From the NCBI RefSeq assembly GCF_003122385.1, contig NZ_CP029255.1:930001-994000 (forward strand): 64,000 bases of DNA, given 5' to 3'. The notes beneath the pieces are model-generated. The model made no database searches. It was not told the origin of the DNA and worked only from the letters and a program-made list of their open reading frames with translations. The DNA is from Flavobacterium crocinum (lineage in GTDB: Bacteria; Bacteroidota; Bacteroidia; Flavobacteriales; Flavobacteriaceae). The position numbers and the translations under genes are program-made. Below are positions 8,181 through 16,652 of this stretch, one piece after another; position 1 is the first letter of the stretch; every line of letters starts with the position of its first letter.

Positions 8181-8996
8181 ATGACACAAATAAGCATATT
8201 AGGTTGCGGTTGGCTTGGACTTCCTCTAGCAAAAAGGCTAATCGAAAAAGGATATTCGGTAAACGGATCCACAACTTCTGAAAACAAACTTTCAATATTA
8301 GAAAATGCTGGAATAAAGTCTTTTTTAGTTGCGCTTGAAAGCGAAAATATCTCAGAATCTATAATTGATTTTTTAGCAGAGAGCAAAATCTTAATCATTG
8401 ACATTCCCCCTAAGTTACGAAGTGAAAATCCTGATTCTGAAAAGAAAGTTTTTGTTGAGAAAATCAAAAATCTGATTCCTTTTATAGAAAAATCAACTAT
8501 TGAAAAAGTACTTTTTATAAGTTCTACTTCAGTTTATGGAGATGACAATAACTTGGTTACAGAGGAAACCATTCCAAATCCTGAAACAGAAAGTGGCAAA
8601 CAATTGCTTTTAGCGGAAGCTTTACTTCAAAGCAATCCAAACTTCGAAACTACAATTCTACGTTTCGGCGGATTAATTGGAGAAGATCGTCATCCTGTCA
8701 AATTTTTAGCTGGAAAAGAAAACCTTGAAAATCCGGATACTCCAGTGAATTTAATTCATCAAAAAGATTGTATCGCTATCATCGAAGAAATTATAAAACA
8801 GTCAAAGTGGAATGAAGTTTTTAATGCCGTTGCTCCTTTTCATCCAACAAGAGAGGAATACTATACACAAAAAGCAAAAGATTTAAATCTGGTTTTACCG
8901 AAATTCATTTCTGAAAAATCAAACATTAAAAAGACTATTTCTAGCGGAAAAATTGAGACAATTTTAAACTATCAATTTAAGCTGGAGAATTATTAA
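8181..8996 (+). CDS. NAD(P)-dependent epimerase-like protein (YeeZ type)
   Basis: A 271-residue extended-SDR protein. The N terminus MTQISILGCGWLGLPLAKRL holds the GxGxxG dinucleotide-binding loop; SSTSVYGDDN supplies the central Ser/Tyr region, although the usual YxxxK Lys is not clearly present. This pattern fits the YeeZ-like SDR subgroup, whose substrate is unknown. It stands alone, with the octamer array immediately upstream and an inverted repeat immediately downstream. Confidence 0.82.
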   Translation: MTQISILGCGWLGLPLAKRLIEKGYSVNGSTTSENKLSILENAGIKSFLVALESENISESIIDFLAESKILIIDIPPKLRSENPDSEKKVFVEKIKNLIPFIEKSTIEKVLFISSTSVYGDDNNLVTEETIPNPETESGKQLLLAEALLQSNPNFETTILRFGGLIGEDRHPVKFLAGKENLENPDTPVNLIHQKDCIAIIEEIIKQSKWNEVFNAVAPFHPTREEYYTQKAKDLNLVLPKFISEKSNIKKTISSGKIETILNYQFKLENY

Positions 8997-9080
8997 AACC
9001 ATATAAGTTATGTAAGTTTATTTAAAAAGGCTTTTCCCAAAAACAAAAACTTAAATTACTTATATAACTTACATGGTTTA
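8996..9080. repeat. Inverted repeat, 'AAACCATATAAGTTATGTAAG' family
   Basis: Left arm 8996-9023 and right arm 9053-9080 are near-perfect inverted copies (2-3 mismatches). Solo arms of the same family occur at 10610-10641 and 52782-52800. It lies between the epimerase and ogt. Confidence 0.65.
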
Positions 9081-9086
9081 AAAAAA

Positions 9087-9147
9087 CTTTGCGAACTTTG
9101 CGAATGTCTTTGCGAATGTCTTTGCGAATGTCTTTGCGCCTTTGCGG
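9087..9147 (+). repeat. CTTTGCGN word array
   Basis: Six copies of CTTTGCGN start at 9087, 9096, 9108, 9120, 9132 and 9140; three of the gaps are the same ATGT insert (12-bp step), and the last step is 8 bp. It lies directly upstream of ogt (ATG at 9167) and may carry its promoter. Confidence 0.65.
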
Positions 9148-9166
9148 TAAAATTATTCAATAAATC

Positions 9167-9643
9167 ATGGAAACAGTTTACATCAACTCCCCTTTAGGAA
9201 TTACCAAAATTATTGGAGATGAAAACGGTATTGCCGTAATTTCTGTTTCTGATGTTGGAACAACCGATGTTTCTAATGAAATTCCCGAAGTTTTAAAAGA
9301 AGCCGTTTCGCAATTAAATGAATATTTCCAAGGCAAAAGAACCGATTTTGAGCTCAAACTAAATCCGCAGGGAACCGAATTCCAGCAGAAAGTCTGGAAA
9401 TCATTATTGGAAATTCCATACGGAAAAACGGTTAGCTACATGGATCAGACCAAAAAACTGGGCGATGTTAAAGCCATTCGTGCAGTAGCTTCGGCAAATG
9501 GTAAAAATCCGCTTTGGATTGTGATTCCCTGCCACAGAGTTATTGGCACAAACGGATCACTGACAGGATATGCAGGCGGATTGTCCCGCAAAAAATGGCT
9601 TTTGGAACACGAAAGTCCATCTGCTCAGCAAAGTTTGTTTTAA
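9167..9643 (+). CDS. ogt: Methylated-DNA--protein-cysteine methyltransferase
   Basis: A 158-residue suicidal repair enzyme that moves a methyl group from O6-methylguanine to its own Cys. The active-site motif IPCHRVIG is present (Cys near residue 121), as are the DNA-binding helix segment IPYGKTVSYMDQ and the AVASANGKNPLWIVIPCHR block with the Asn hinge. The N-terminal domain is short, as in Ogt-type enzymes. Single gene, flanked by repeats on both sides. Confidence 0.93.
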   Translation: METVYINSPLGITKIIGDENGIAVISVSDVGTTDVSNEIPEVLKEAVSQLNEYFQGKRTDFELKLNPQGTEFQQKVWKSLLEIPYGKTVSYMDQTKKLGDVKAIRAVASANGKNPLWIVIPCHRVIGTNGSLTGYAGGLSRKKWLLEHESPSAQQSLF

Positions 9644-9652
9644 TTTTTTTTA

Positions 9653-9833
9653 GCCACGAATTACACAAATTATCACTAATTTTCTTTTACCTAATTCCTA
9701 TAAACAAAAAAACGCTTTGTTTTTAAACAAGATAATTCATTCATTTTTTCTTTTTGACTAGGATGTAAGAAATTGAAATTAGTGTAAATTTATATGGAAT
9801 AAAAAATTAGTGATAATTTGTGTAATTCGTGGC
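9653..9833. repeat. Perfect 30-bp inverted repeat, 'GCCACGAATTACACAAATT' family
   Basis: Left arm 9653-9682 and right arm 9804-9833 are perfect reverse complements over 30 nt, separated by 121 bp. A weak AT-rich terminator hairpin (9702-9723) lies inside. It occupies nearly the whole gap between ogt and the exonuclease gene, and its right arm overlaps a spurious GTG start at 9829. Confidence 0.75.
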
Positions 9834-9849
9834 AAACCCAAATAAAATT

Positions 9850-10563
9850 ATGATTGAAAAGATAAATCTAAATAACATTCTCTTTCTTGATATAGAAACC
9901 GTTCCAGAAGAAGAAAACTTCAATTCGCTTGACGCGGAAATGCAGTCGCTGTGGGATTTGAAAACACAATACCAGCGAAAAGACGAATTCTCTCCGGAAG
10001 AATTTTACGAACGTGCCGGAATTTGGGCAGAATTTGGAAAAATCATCTGTATTTCTGTTGGATTTTTTACCATCAAAAGAGACGTTCGAAATTTTAGGGT
10101 TACTTCTTTTTTTGGAGAAGAAAAGAAAATCCTTAAAGACTTTTCTAATCTAATCATTAATCATTTTAATCAGCCTCAGCATTTATTGTGCGGACATAAT
10201 TCGAAAGAGTTTGATATTCCGTTTATTGCAAGAAGAATGATTATAAACCAACTGCCAATTCCGGACAAATTGAATTTATTTGGAAAGAAACCTTGGGAAA
10301 TTCCGCATCTGGATACTTTAGAATTGTGGAAATTTGGCGATTATAAGCATTTTACTTCTCTAAAACTGCTGACTAAGATTCTCGGTGTTCCATCGCCAAA
10401 AGGCGATATTGATGGAAGTCAGGTTGCTCATGTTTACTACGTTGAGAAAGATATTGATCGAATTATAACCTATTGCGAAAAAGATACTATTGCCGTGGCT
10501 CAGATATTTCTTCGTTTGAGAAGAGAAGATTTATTGATTGATGACGAGATTATTCATGTTTAA
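9850..10563 (+). CDS. PolB-like 3'-5' exonuclease
   Basis: A 237-residue RNase H-fold exonuclease related to the proofreading domain of family B polymerases (PF10108-like). DEDD-type residues are visible: FLDIETVPEEE (Exo I), CGHNSKEFDIPFIARR (Exo II) and ITYCEKDTIAVAQIFLRL (Exo III with Tyr, DEDDy). Its role is probably in DNA or RNA repair. A GTG at 9829 would add seven residues encoded in the intergenic repeat; ATG 9850 is preferred. An octamer array follows the stop. Confidence 0.85.
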   Translation: MIEKINLNNILFLDIETVPEEENFNSLDAEMQSLWDLKTQYQRKDEFSPEEFYERAGIWAEFGKIICISVGFFTIKRDVRNFRVTSFFGEEKKILKDFSNLIINHFNQPQHLLCGHNSKEFDIPFIARRMIINQLPIPDKLNLFGKKPWEIPHLDTLELWKFGDYKHFTSLKLLTKILGVPSPKGDIDGSQVAHVYYVEKDIDRIITYCEKDTIAVAQIFLRLRREDLLIDDEIIHV

Positions 10564-10565
10564 TT

Positions 10566-10605
10566 CTAAGCTATTAAAGTTCTAAGATTCTGAGATACTA
10601 AGTTT
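10566..10605 (+). repeat. CTAAGnnn octamer array
   Basis: Five octamers in exact register: CTAAGCTA, TTAAAGTT, CTAAGATT, CTGAGATA, CTAAGTTT. It begins 3 nt after the exonuclease stop codon. The words match those of the array at 58970-59009 (CTTAGAAT, CTTAGTAT, CTCAGAAC). Confidence 0.6.
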
Positions 10606-10609
10606 TTTT

Positions 10610-10641
10610 TACATGAATTTACATAACTTATATGGTTTAAA
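10610..10641 (-). repeat. Solo arm of 'AAACCATATAAGTTATGTAAG' repeat
   Basis: TTACATAACTTATATGGTTTA corresponds to the right arm of the inverted repeat at 8996-9080 without a left partner. Confidence 0.5.
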
Positions 10642-10653
10642 ATAATTTTGAAT

Positions 10654-11727
10654 ATGATTCATTCTGAAATTTCACATCATCGTATGACTGCTCAAAAGTT
10701 GTTTAAAACAACTCAATGCTCTCCTCAAGAAGTTGTAAAACATTTTGGTGCGATGCAGGCGCAGGATTATGCTATGGCAAAATGGGCTGTTGGATCCCGA
10801 TGCGATGCTTCTGAAAAAGAAATCGAAGAAGCCGTAAATTCAGGTCAGATTATTCGAACTCATATATTGCGTCCGACCTGGCATTTTGTTGCTGCCGATG
10901 ATATTTATTGGATGCTGGATATTGCCGGTTCACAAGTAAAAAGAATGGCAGTTTCCGGTGCTAAGAAATTTGGAGTCGATCTTAAAAAATTAGATCAATT
11001 CAATAGTAAAATTGAAAAAGCACTGGCAGGAAATAATCATCTTACGCGAGATGAAATCATGCTGGAACTCAATATCAAAAAAACTTCCAAAGAAGATTTT
11101 CTGGGTGCCGCCATTATGATGAATGCAGAACAAGATGGTTTGGTCTGCAACGGAAGAATGAAAGGCAAACAAATTACGTATGCTTTACTTGAAGAACTTG
11201 TCGATAAACCAAAAACAAAACTGACTAAAGAAGAAGGTATCGCCAAACTTGCTCAACGCTATTTTGAGAGTCACGGCCCGGCAACTTTGCTTGATTTTTC
11301 GTGGTGGTCTGGTTTTTCTCCAACACTTTGTAAATCAGCTATTGATGCAATTGAGTTGCATTTAAACCATATTACTATTGATAATCAAACATTTTGGTTC
11401 GGAAAAAATTATAGAGAGGAGAATCTCTTTCGCGAAAGCGTCCATTTTCTTCCGGCATTCGATGAGATTTTAATTTCGTACAAAACCCGTGAAGTTTCCT
11501 TTTCAGGAAATCATCAATCCAAAACTTTTACTAATAACGGCATTTTTAAACCAATCATTTTAGAAAACGGAAAAGTAATTGGAATCTGGAAAAGAACCAT
11601 TAAAAAAGATTACATTAAAATTGAAACGGAATTCTTTAATGAAACAGAAAGTTCTAAAAAAGAAGTTTTGTTTGAAGGAATTAAAGCTTTTGAAAATTAT
11701 ATTGGAACTAAAATTGTGATTGAATAA
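10654..11727 (+). CDS. AlkZ-like winged-helix DNA-binding protein
   Basis: A 357-residue protein of the HTH_42/DUF1006 group that includes the DNA glycosylases AlkZ and YcaQ. The catalytic Q-x-Q motif is present (GAMQAQDYAMAKWAV), as are RPTWHFV and the later HGPATLLDFSWWSG block and the LPAFDEILISYK segment near the C terminus. It is probably a glycosylase for bulky or crosslinked bases, or a relative with unknown lesion specificity. A TTG at 10648 precedes, but ATG 10654 starts the conserved MIHSEISHHRMTAQ. Confidence 0.85.
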   Translation: MIHSEISHHRMTAQKLFKTTQCSPQEVVKHFGAMQAQDYAMAKWAVGSRCDASEKEIEEAVNSGQIIRTHILRPTWHFVAADDIYWMLDIAGSQVKRMAVSGAKKFGVDLKKLDQFNSKIEKALAGNNHLTRDEIMLELNIKKTSKEDFLGAAIMMNAEQDGLVCNGRMKGKQITYALLEELVDKPKTKLTKEEGIAKLAQRYFESHGPATLLDFSWWSGFSPTLCKSAIDAIELHLNHITIDNQTFWFGKNYREENLFRESVHFLPAFDEILISYKTREVSFSGNHQSKTFTNNGIFKPIILENGKVIGIWKRTIKKDYIKIETEFFNETESSKKEVLFEGIKAFENYIGTKIVIE

Positions 11728-11837
11728 ATTGCATTTTATCTTCAATTTAGTTGTTTTTCATAAACACTTTTTGTTTCACTACTAAAATCTTTATGCTTAT
11801 TATCGCTAAATAATTACATTTACAAAAAATTATAATT

Positions 11838-13277
11838 ATGGTATTGAGCAGATTTTGGTTAGTTATTTTTATTTCTTCAATTATTTTCATTGTTGCCAGT
11901 TTATTTACTGCCAATACTTATACCATTGATTCTGTTTTAAATGGAAAAAAAGACGATCCTGTTTTAGTTTCCGAAAAGTACGTTGAAGAGCTTCCTTCTT
12001 TTATCAAAGACAGCATTACAAAAGCGCCTGATCAAACCATGATCGTTAATCGTGATACGCTAAATGCCGACACGACTTACGTGTATAAAAATAAAACCGT
12101 AAAAATTTTCAGCGGACTTCAGAAATCTGACGGTTTATTGCCGACTTGCAAAAGCACTTTAGTCGATTTGATTTTACCGCTTATTGCGTATTTAGCCTTT
12201 TTCTGCGGCTTAATGGAACTTTTGATTATTTCCGGAGCATCTGGAAATTTGGCCAAAGCATTGAGTCCGGTTTTTGTAAAAGTTTTTCCAAGTATTCCGA
12301 AGAATCACCCTTCTATATCTTACATGACTTTAAATTTTGCTGCTAATTTCCTCGGATTGGATTCGGCTGCAACTCCATTTGGACTTAAAGCTATGGAAAG
12401 TTTACAGGAAATAAATCCGGATAAAGACAAAGCCAGCGATGCACAGATTATGTTTATGTGTCTGCATGCTTCTGGATTAACCTTAATTGCTACTTCAATT
12501 ATTGGCTACCGTGCGGCTGCAAATGCAAGTAATCCAGCCGATGTAATGCTTCCGTGTATCATTACATCGTTTATTGGAACTATTGCGGCTTTCTTAATTG
12601 TGGGTATCAAACAGAAAATCAACTTTAAAAGTGCTTCACTTCTTATTGGTTTAATGGGATTAATTGCTGCTATAGTTGGTTTACTGATGTATGTGAATCA
12701 TTTGGATTTAATTGGTAAAAACTACTTTACTTCTAATCTTTCTGGTTTAATATTATTGACTATTATCGTTTTCACATTGATTTTTTCTTTCAGACACGAA
12801 CAAAAATTCAAAGATGCCAATACAACGGTTTTTGATACTTTCGTCGTGGGAGCAAATAATGGTGTTAAAACGGGAGTTACGATTTTCCCTTACGTTTTAG
12901 GAATGCTAGTTGCCATTTCATTATTCAGAAACAGCGGTTTGTTTGAAATTATAAGTGACGGAATCGGATTTGTATTTTCAAATCTGGGTGTAAGCAAAGA
13001 AATCACAAATGCTTTGCCAGTTGCTATGCTTCGTCCTTTTAGCTCTGCTGGCTCTCGTGGATTCTTGATTGATTCGATGAATACTTTTGGTGCCGATTCA
13101 TTAACAGCAAGATTGAGCAGTATTTTCCAATGTAGCGCCGAAAGTACGTTTTATGTAATTGCTGTTTATTTTGGCTCTGTAAATATCAAAAATACGCGTT
13201 ATGCTTTAGGCACAATGCTTTTGGTTGATTTGATTTGTGTGATTACGGCTATTTTTGTGGCGACTTGGTTTTTTTAA
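11838..13277 (+). CDS. SpmA-SpmB fused nucleoside-recognition membrane protein
   Basis: A 479-residue integral membrane protein with about ten helices. It joins two Gate (nucleoside recognition) modules: the first corresponds to SpmA (around LDSAATPFGLKAMESLQEINP, residues 180-200) and the second to SpmB (around NNGVKTGVTIFPYVLGMLVA and LPVAMLRPFSSAGSRG, residues 335-430). In non-sporulating Bacteroidota this fusion is common and probably transports or binds a nucleoside-like solute; its real function is not established. Residues 25-100 form an extracytoplasmic insert. Confidence 0.88.
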   Translation: MVLSRFWLVIFISSIIFIVASLFTANTYTIDSVLNGKKDDPVLVSEKYVEELPSFIKDSITKAPDQTMIVNRDTLNADTTYVYKNKTVKIFSGLQKSDGLLPTCKSTLVDLILPLIAYLAFFCGLMELLIISGASGNLAKALSPVFVKVFPSIPKNHPSISYMTLNFAANFLGLDSAATPFGLKAMESLQEINPDKDKASDAQIMFMCLHASGLTLIATSIIGYRAAANASNPADVMLPCIITSFIGTIAAFLIVGIKQKINFKSASLLIGLMGLIAAIVGLLMYVNHLDLIGKNYFTSNLSGLILLTIIVFTLIFSFRHEQKFKDANTTVFDTFVVGANNGVKTGVTIFPYVLGMLVAISLFRNSGLFEIISDGIGFVFSNLGVSKEITNALPVAMLRPFSSAGSRGFLIDSMNTFGADSLTARLSSIFQCSAESTFYVIAVYFGSVNIKNTRYALGTMLLVDLICVITAIFVATWFF

Positions 13278-13287
13278 TCTGAAAAGA

Positions 13288-13540
13288 AGATGGTCCGATC
13301 CTACGGATCTTTTTTCTGGACGTAATTTCTATAACCGGATTGAAATCCGGCCCTACAATATAAATCGAGCCGATGGCTCTTTACCTAAATCGGATTGAAA
13401 CACAATCGCATAAGATTAAATCGGCTTAATTTGCTGTAAAAGTTACGAAGGAACGACGTATTTTGTAGCAACGGATTTCAATCCGTTGATGATAATCGTA
13501 GTCATTTTATAAGTTCCTTAGGAACGAACCATATTCATTA
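13288..13540. repeat. Mosaic of REP-like palindromes upstream of RAYT
   Basis: A 340-bp gap without a gene. It contains short palindromes typical of REP sequences: GATCCTACGGATC near 13300, CCGGATTGAAATCCGG (13335-13350), AACGGATTTCAATCCGTT (13470-13487) and TTCCTTAGGAA near 13517. The second and third share the GGATT/AATCC core. They immediately precede a RAYT-type transposase gene, as expected for REP sequences next to their transposase. Confidence 0.6.
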
Positions 13541-13617
13541 CATAAAAAAAAGAAAGTTAAATATTACAAAAACTACCTTCTTTTCAATCAATATTCGTTA
13601 TTTAGCCAGAAAATAAA

Positions 13618-14079
13618 ATGGCAAACACATATCATCAAATTTATATTCAGGTTGTTTTCGCTGTAAAATATAGAGATGCTCTAATTGAGGAGAAATGGAG
13701 ATCGAAATTACTAGGTGTAATTGGAAATCTGATTAATGAAACAGGATGTAAAACAATTATCGTTAACGGTGTTGAAGATCATGTTCATTGTCTTTTAGGA
13801 TTAAAACCAACAATTACAATTTCAGAATTAATGAAAACTGTAAAGGCAAAGTCATCTAAATACATAAACGACAATACATTGACAAAATCCAAATTCTCCT
13901 GGCAGGAAGGTTACGGGGTTTTCTCTTACAGTCAATCTCAAATTGATTCTGTGTATAAATACATTCAAAATCAAAATGAACATCACAAAAAACAAAGCTT
14001 TAATGAGGAATATTTAAATTTTCTGAATAAATTTAGCATCCAATACGATGAAAATTTTATTTTTGAAAATCTAAAATAA
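13618..14079 (+). CDS. rayT: REP-associated tyrosine transposase (RAYT/IS200-like)
   Basis: A 153-residue HUH single-strand transposase. The metal-binding HUH motif is H55-V-H57 in GVEDHVHCLL and the predicted nucleophile is Y115 in VYKYIQNQNEHH. The length fits the IS200/RAYT group. The REP-like palindromes at 13288-13540 lie just upstream. It is probably a domesticated RAYT that acts on those sequences. The next gene begins 4 nt after its stop. A second RAYT lies at 50843. Confidence 0.9.
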   Translation: MANTYHQIYIQVVFAVKYRDALIEEKWRSKLLGVIGNLINETGCKTIIVNGVEDHVHCLLGLKPTITISELMKTVKAKSSKYINDNTLTKSKFSWQEGYGVFSYSQSQIDSVYKYIQNQNEHHKKQSFNEEYLNFLNKFSIQYDENFIFENLK

Positions 14080-14083
14080 TACC

Positions 14084-14830
14084 ATGAAAACCCCAATTTT
14101 CTTTTCCTTACTACTTTTAATCGGATGCCAAAACAAACCTACCAATTCAGAAGCTATTGCAGAATTACCTGTACCGCAAGAAATTGCAATTAAATCAATT
14201 GACGATTCTGCTGATGAACGTGCTCTTCGAACGGATACTATTTATCTTTCAGAAGATAAAGACAGTCCGATTACACATGTTTTAGCAAATCTTGTAGATC
14301 TAAAGGCCGATCAGGACAGCATAATGACTTCAAAGTTCAGATTGGATTTTTATCAGAATAAAAACAAATTGATTTCTTCTAAAGTTGTCATCAAAAATTA
14401 CGAGAAAGGATCAGAATGGGGAGGCTCTATTGGTTTAACCAATACATCTCATAAAAATTCTCCTTTCATACAGCTAGGTTTTGGATATCCTGCCTGTGGT
14501 TATGTACATGAAAACTATTTGTATTACTTCAAAAACAGTTCTTTACAGCTTGTTCATCAATGGAATACAATGTCAGACAGCGGCTGGGGGAATTGGCTGG
14601 AAATTGTAAATCCATCCAATGCTTCTGATCCAAAATCTTTTTATTGCAAAACTGTTGCATTTGTTCCTGCGGACGATGATGAAAACATGGACATGGGGGT
14701 TCTTAGTCACTCAGATTCAATTGGTTTTGAATTAAAAGGGAACCAATGGAGCAAAAAATTACTTTCTGTTAAAGACAAAGCCTACTTTCAAAAAAAGATG
14801 ACTTTTGATCAATTCAACAGCGCTGAATAA
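14084..14830 (+). CDS. Lipoprotein of unknown function
   Basis: A 248-residue predicted lipoprotein: MKTPIFFSLLLLIGCQNKPT has a lipobox with Cys 15. The mature part is Asp/Ser rich and contains an aromatic segment LGFGYPACGYVHENYLYYF followed by WNTMSDSGWGNW. No family recognised. It starts 4 nt after the RAYT stop, which is probably accidental. Confidence 0.7.
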   Translation: MKTPIFFSLLLLIGCQNKPTNSEAIAELPVPQEIAIKSIDDSADERALRTDTIYLSEDKDSPITHVLANLVDLKADQDSIMTSKFRLDFYQNKNKLISSKVVIKNYEKGSEWGGSIGLTNTSHKNSPFIQLGFGYPACGYVHENYLYYFKNSSLQLVHQWNTMSDSGWGNWLEIVNPSNASDPKSFYCKTVAFVPADDDENMDMGVLSHSDSIGFELKGNQWSKKLLSVKDKAYFQKKMTFDQFNSAE

Positions 14831-14878
14831 AACTGCTTCAGAGACCTTATTCAAATTCTTTCTTAGGTAAATAATTTC

Positions 14879-14886
14879 TAAATTTG
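14879..14886 (+). promoter_or_regulatory. -7 box for fumarase
   Basis: Perfect TAAATTTG, 16 nt before the fumarase ATG. The -33 region is less clear (ATTC or TTTC around 14855-14862). Confidence 0.45.
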
Positions 14887-14902
14887 TAAAAAAAACAAAG
14901 CA

Positions 14903-16507
14903 ATGATTGATTTTATATACCAAGATCCTTATCCGATCTTAAAGGATGATACGCAGTATCGCAAAATCACCTCAGATTTTGTAAAAGTAGAACAATTTGG
15001 AGAACGCGAAGTTTTAACTGTTGATCCAAAAGGTTTAGAATTATTAGCTGAAGAAGCTTTAACTGATGTTTCGTTTATGTTGCGAACGACACATTTGCAA
15101 AAACTAAGAAAAATTCTAGACGATCCAGAAGCTACAGACAACGATCGTTTTGTTGCTTACAATTTACTTCAAAATGCTTCAGTAGCAGCCGAAGGTCAGT
15201 TACCGAGTTGTCAGGATACAGGAACAGCTATTGTAATGGCTAAAAAAGGAGAAAGTATCTTTACAGGTGTTGATGATGCTGAATGGTTGAGCCGAGGAAT
15301 TTTTAATACATACCAAAAAAGAAACTTACGTTATTCGCAGATTGTCCCGATTTCGATGTTTGAAGAAAAAAATTCAGGTTCAAATCTTCCTGCACAGATT
15401 GATATTTATGCTAAAAAAGGAACTTCGTATGACTTTTTGTTTATGGCAAAAGGCGGAGGATCTGCAAACAAAACCTATTTATATCAACAGACAAAATCTT
15501 TGTTGAATGAAAAATCATTAGATGAATTCATTCGTACCAAAATCAAAGATTTAGGAACTTCAGCTTGTCCTCCATACCACTTAGCTTTAGTAATCGGTGG
15601 AACTTCTGCTGAAGCGAACTTAAGTGCTGTTAAAAAAGCTTCTGCAGGATATTATGATCATCTTCCAACTACTGGAAACATGGCTGGTCAGGCTTTTCGT
15701 GATCACGAATGGGAAGAACGTGTTCAGAAAATCTGTCAGGAAAGTGCTATTGGAGCTCAGTTTGGCGGAAAATACTTTACGCACGATGTTCGTGTAATTC
15801 GTTTACCGCGTCACGCAGCTTCTTGTCCGGTTGGATTGGGAGTTTCTTGCTCTGCAGACCGAAACATCAAAGGAAAAATTACGAAAGACGGAATCTTCGT
15901 TGAGCAGTTAGAAGTAAATCCAAAACAATTTTTACCGGAAACAGCTCCACATTTAGAAGCGCCTGTAGAAATTGATTTAGATCAGCCGATGGCCGATATT
16001 TTAGCCAAATTGTCTCAATATCCAGTTAAAACACGTTTAAAACTAAACGGAACTGTAATTGTTGCCAGAGATATCGCTCACGCCAAAATCAAAGAATTAT
16101 TAGACGCTGGAAAACCAATGCCTGATTATTTCAAAAATCACCCGGTTTATTATGCTGGTCCTGCTAAAACACCGGACGGAATGGCTTCTGGAAGTTTTGG
16201 CCCAACTACTGCCGGCCGTATGGATGTTTATGTAGATGAATTCCAGAAAAATGGCGGAAGCATGATTATGCTGGCGAAAGGAAACCGTACCAAACAAGTT
16301 ACAGATGCCTGCAACAAATACGGCGGATTCTATTTAGGTTCTATCGGTGGTCCTGCTGCTATTTTGGCTCAGGACAATATCTTAAAAGTAGAAGTTGTTG
16401 ACTTTGAAGAGTTAGGAATGGAAGCGGTTCGTAAAATCACCGTAAAAGATTTCCCTGCATTTATTATCACTGATGATAAAGGAAATGATTTCTTTGCAAA
16501 TTTATAA
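14903..16507 (+). CDS. fumA: Class I fumarate hydratase
   Basis: A 534-residue [4Fe-4S] fumarase converting fumarate to malate in the TCA cycle. Cluster ligands and active-site blocks are visible: [37 protein letters not shown] and [14 protein letters not shown]. The C-terminal half has [15 protein letters not shown] and [20 protein letters not shown]. The length is that of the two-domain single-chain enzyme. It is a single gene with its own promoter. The downstream region carries a terminator inside a large inverted repeat. Confidence 0.95.
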   Translation: MIDFIYQDPYPILKDDTQYRKITSDFVKVEQFGEREVLTVDPKGLELLAEEALTDVSFMLRTTHLQKLRKILDDPEATDNDRFVAYNLLQNASVAAEGQLPSCQDTGTAIVMAKKGESIFTGVDDAEWLSRGIFNTYQKRNLRYSQIVPISMFEEKNSGSNLPAQIDIYAKKGTSYDFLFMAKGGGSANKTYLYQQTKSLLNEKSLDEFIRTKIKDLGTSACPPYHLALVIGGTSAEANLSAVKKASAGYYDHLPTTGNMAGQAFRDHEWEERVQKICQESAIGAQFGGKYFTHDVRVIRLPRHAASCPVGLGVSCSADRNIKGKITKDGIFVEQLEVNPKQFLPETAPHLEAPVEIDLDQPMADILAKLSQYPVKTRLKLNGTVIVARDIAHAKIKELLDAGKPMPDYFKNHPVYYAGPAKTPDGMASGSFGPTTAGRMDVYVDEFQKNGGSMIMLAKGNRTKQVTDACNKYGGFYLGSIGGPAAILAQDNILKVEVVDFEELGMEAVRKITVKDFPAFIITDDKGNDFFANL

Positions 16508-16513
16508 TTTTTC

Positions 16514-16646
16514 TTAACCGCAAAGAGCGCAAGGATTTACGCGAAGTTCGCAAGTAATAGATAAAAAATAAAACCGCCTATTGGCGGTTTTTGTTTTACA
16601 ATATATTAGCATGCCTTCCGTAAATCCTTGCGCTCTTTGCGGTTAA
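16514..16646. repeat. Perfect 28-bp inverted repeat enclosing a terminator
   Basis: Left arm 16514-16541 (TTAACCGCAAAGAGCGCAAG...) and right arm 16619-16646 are perfect reverse complements over 28 nt. Read from the right, the arm is made of CTTGCGCT and CTTTGCGG words like those in the array at 9087. The terminator at 16571-16590 is centred between them. It fills the gap between the convergent fumarase and PAS genes. Confidence 0.75.
16571..16590. terminator. Bidirectional terminator
   Basis: AAACCGCC (16571-16578) pairs with GGCGGTTT (16583-16590), with an A-tract on one side and a T-tract on the other, between convergent genes. Confidence 0.75.
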
Positions 16647-16652
16647 ATAAAT

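Noticed and set aside
9829..9849. GTG start for the exonuclease gene
   Set aside because: The GTG lies within the right arm of the intergenic inverted repeat; ATG 9850 gives the family-typical N terminus.
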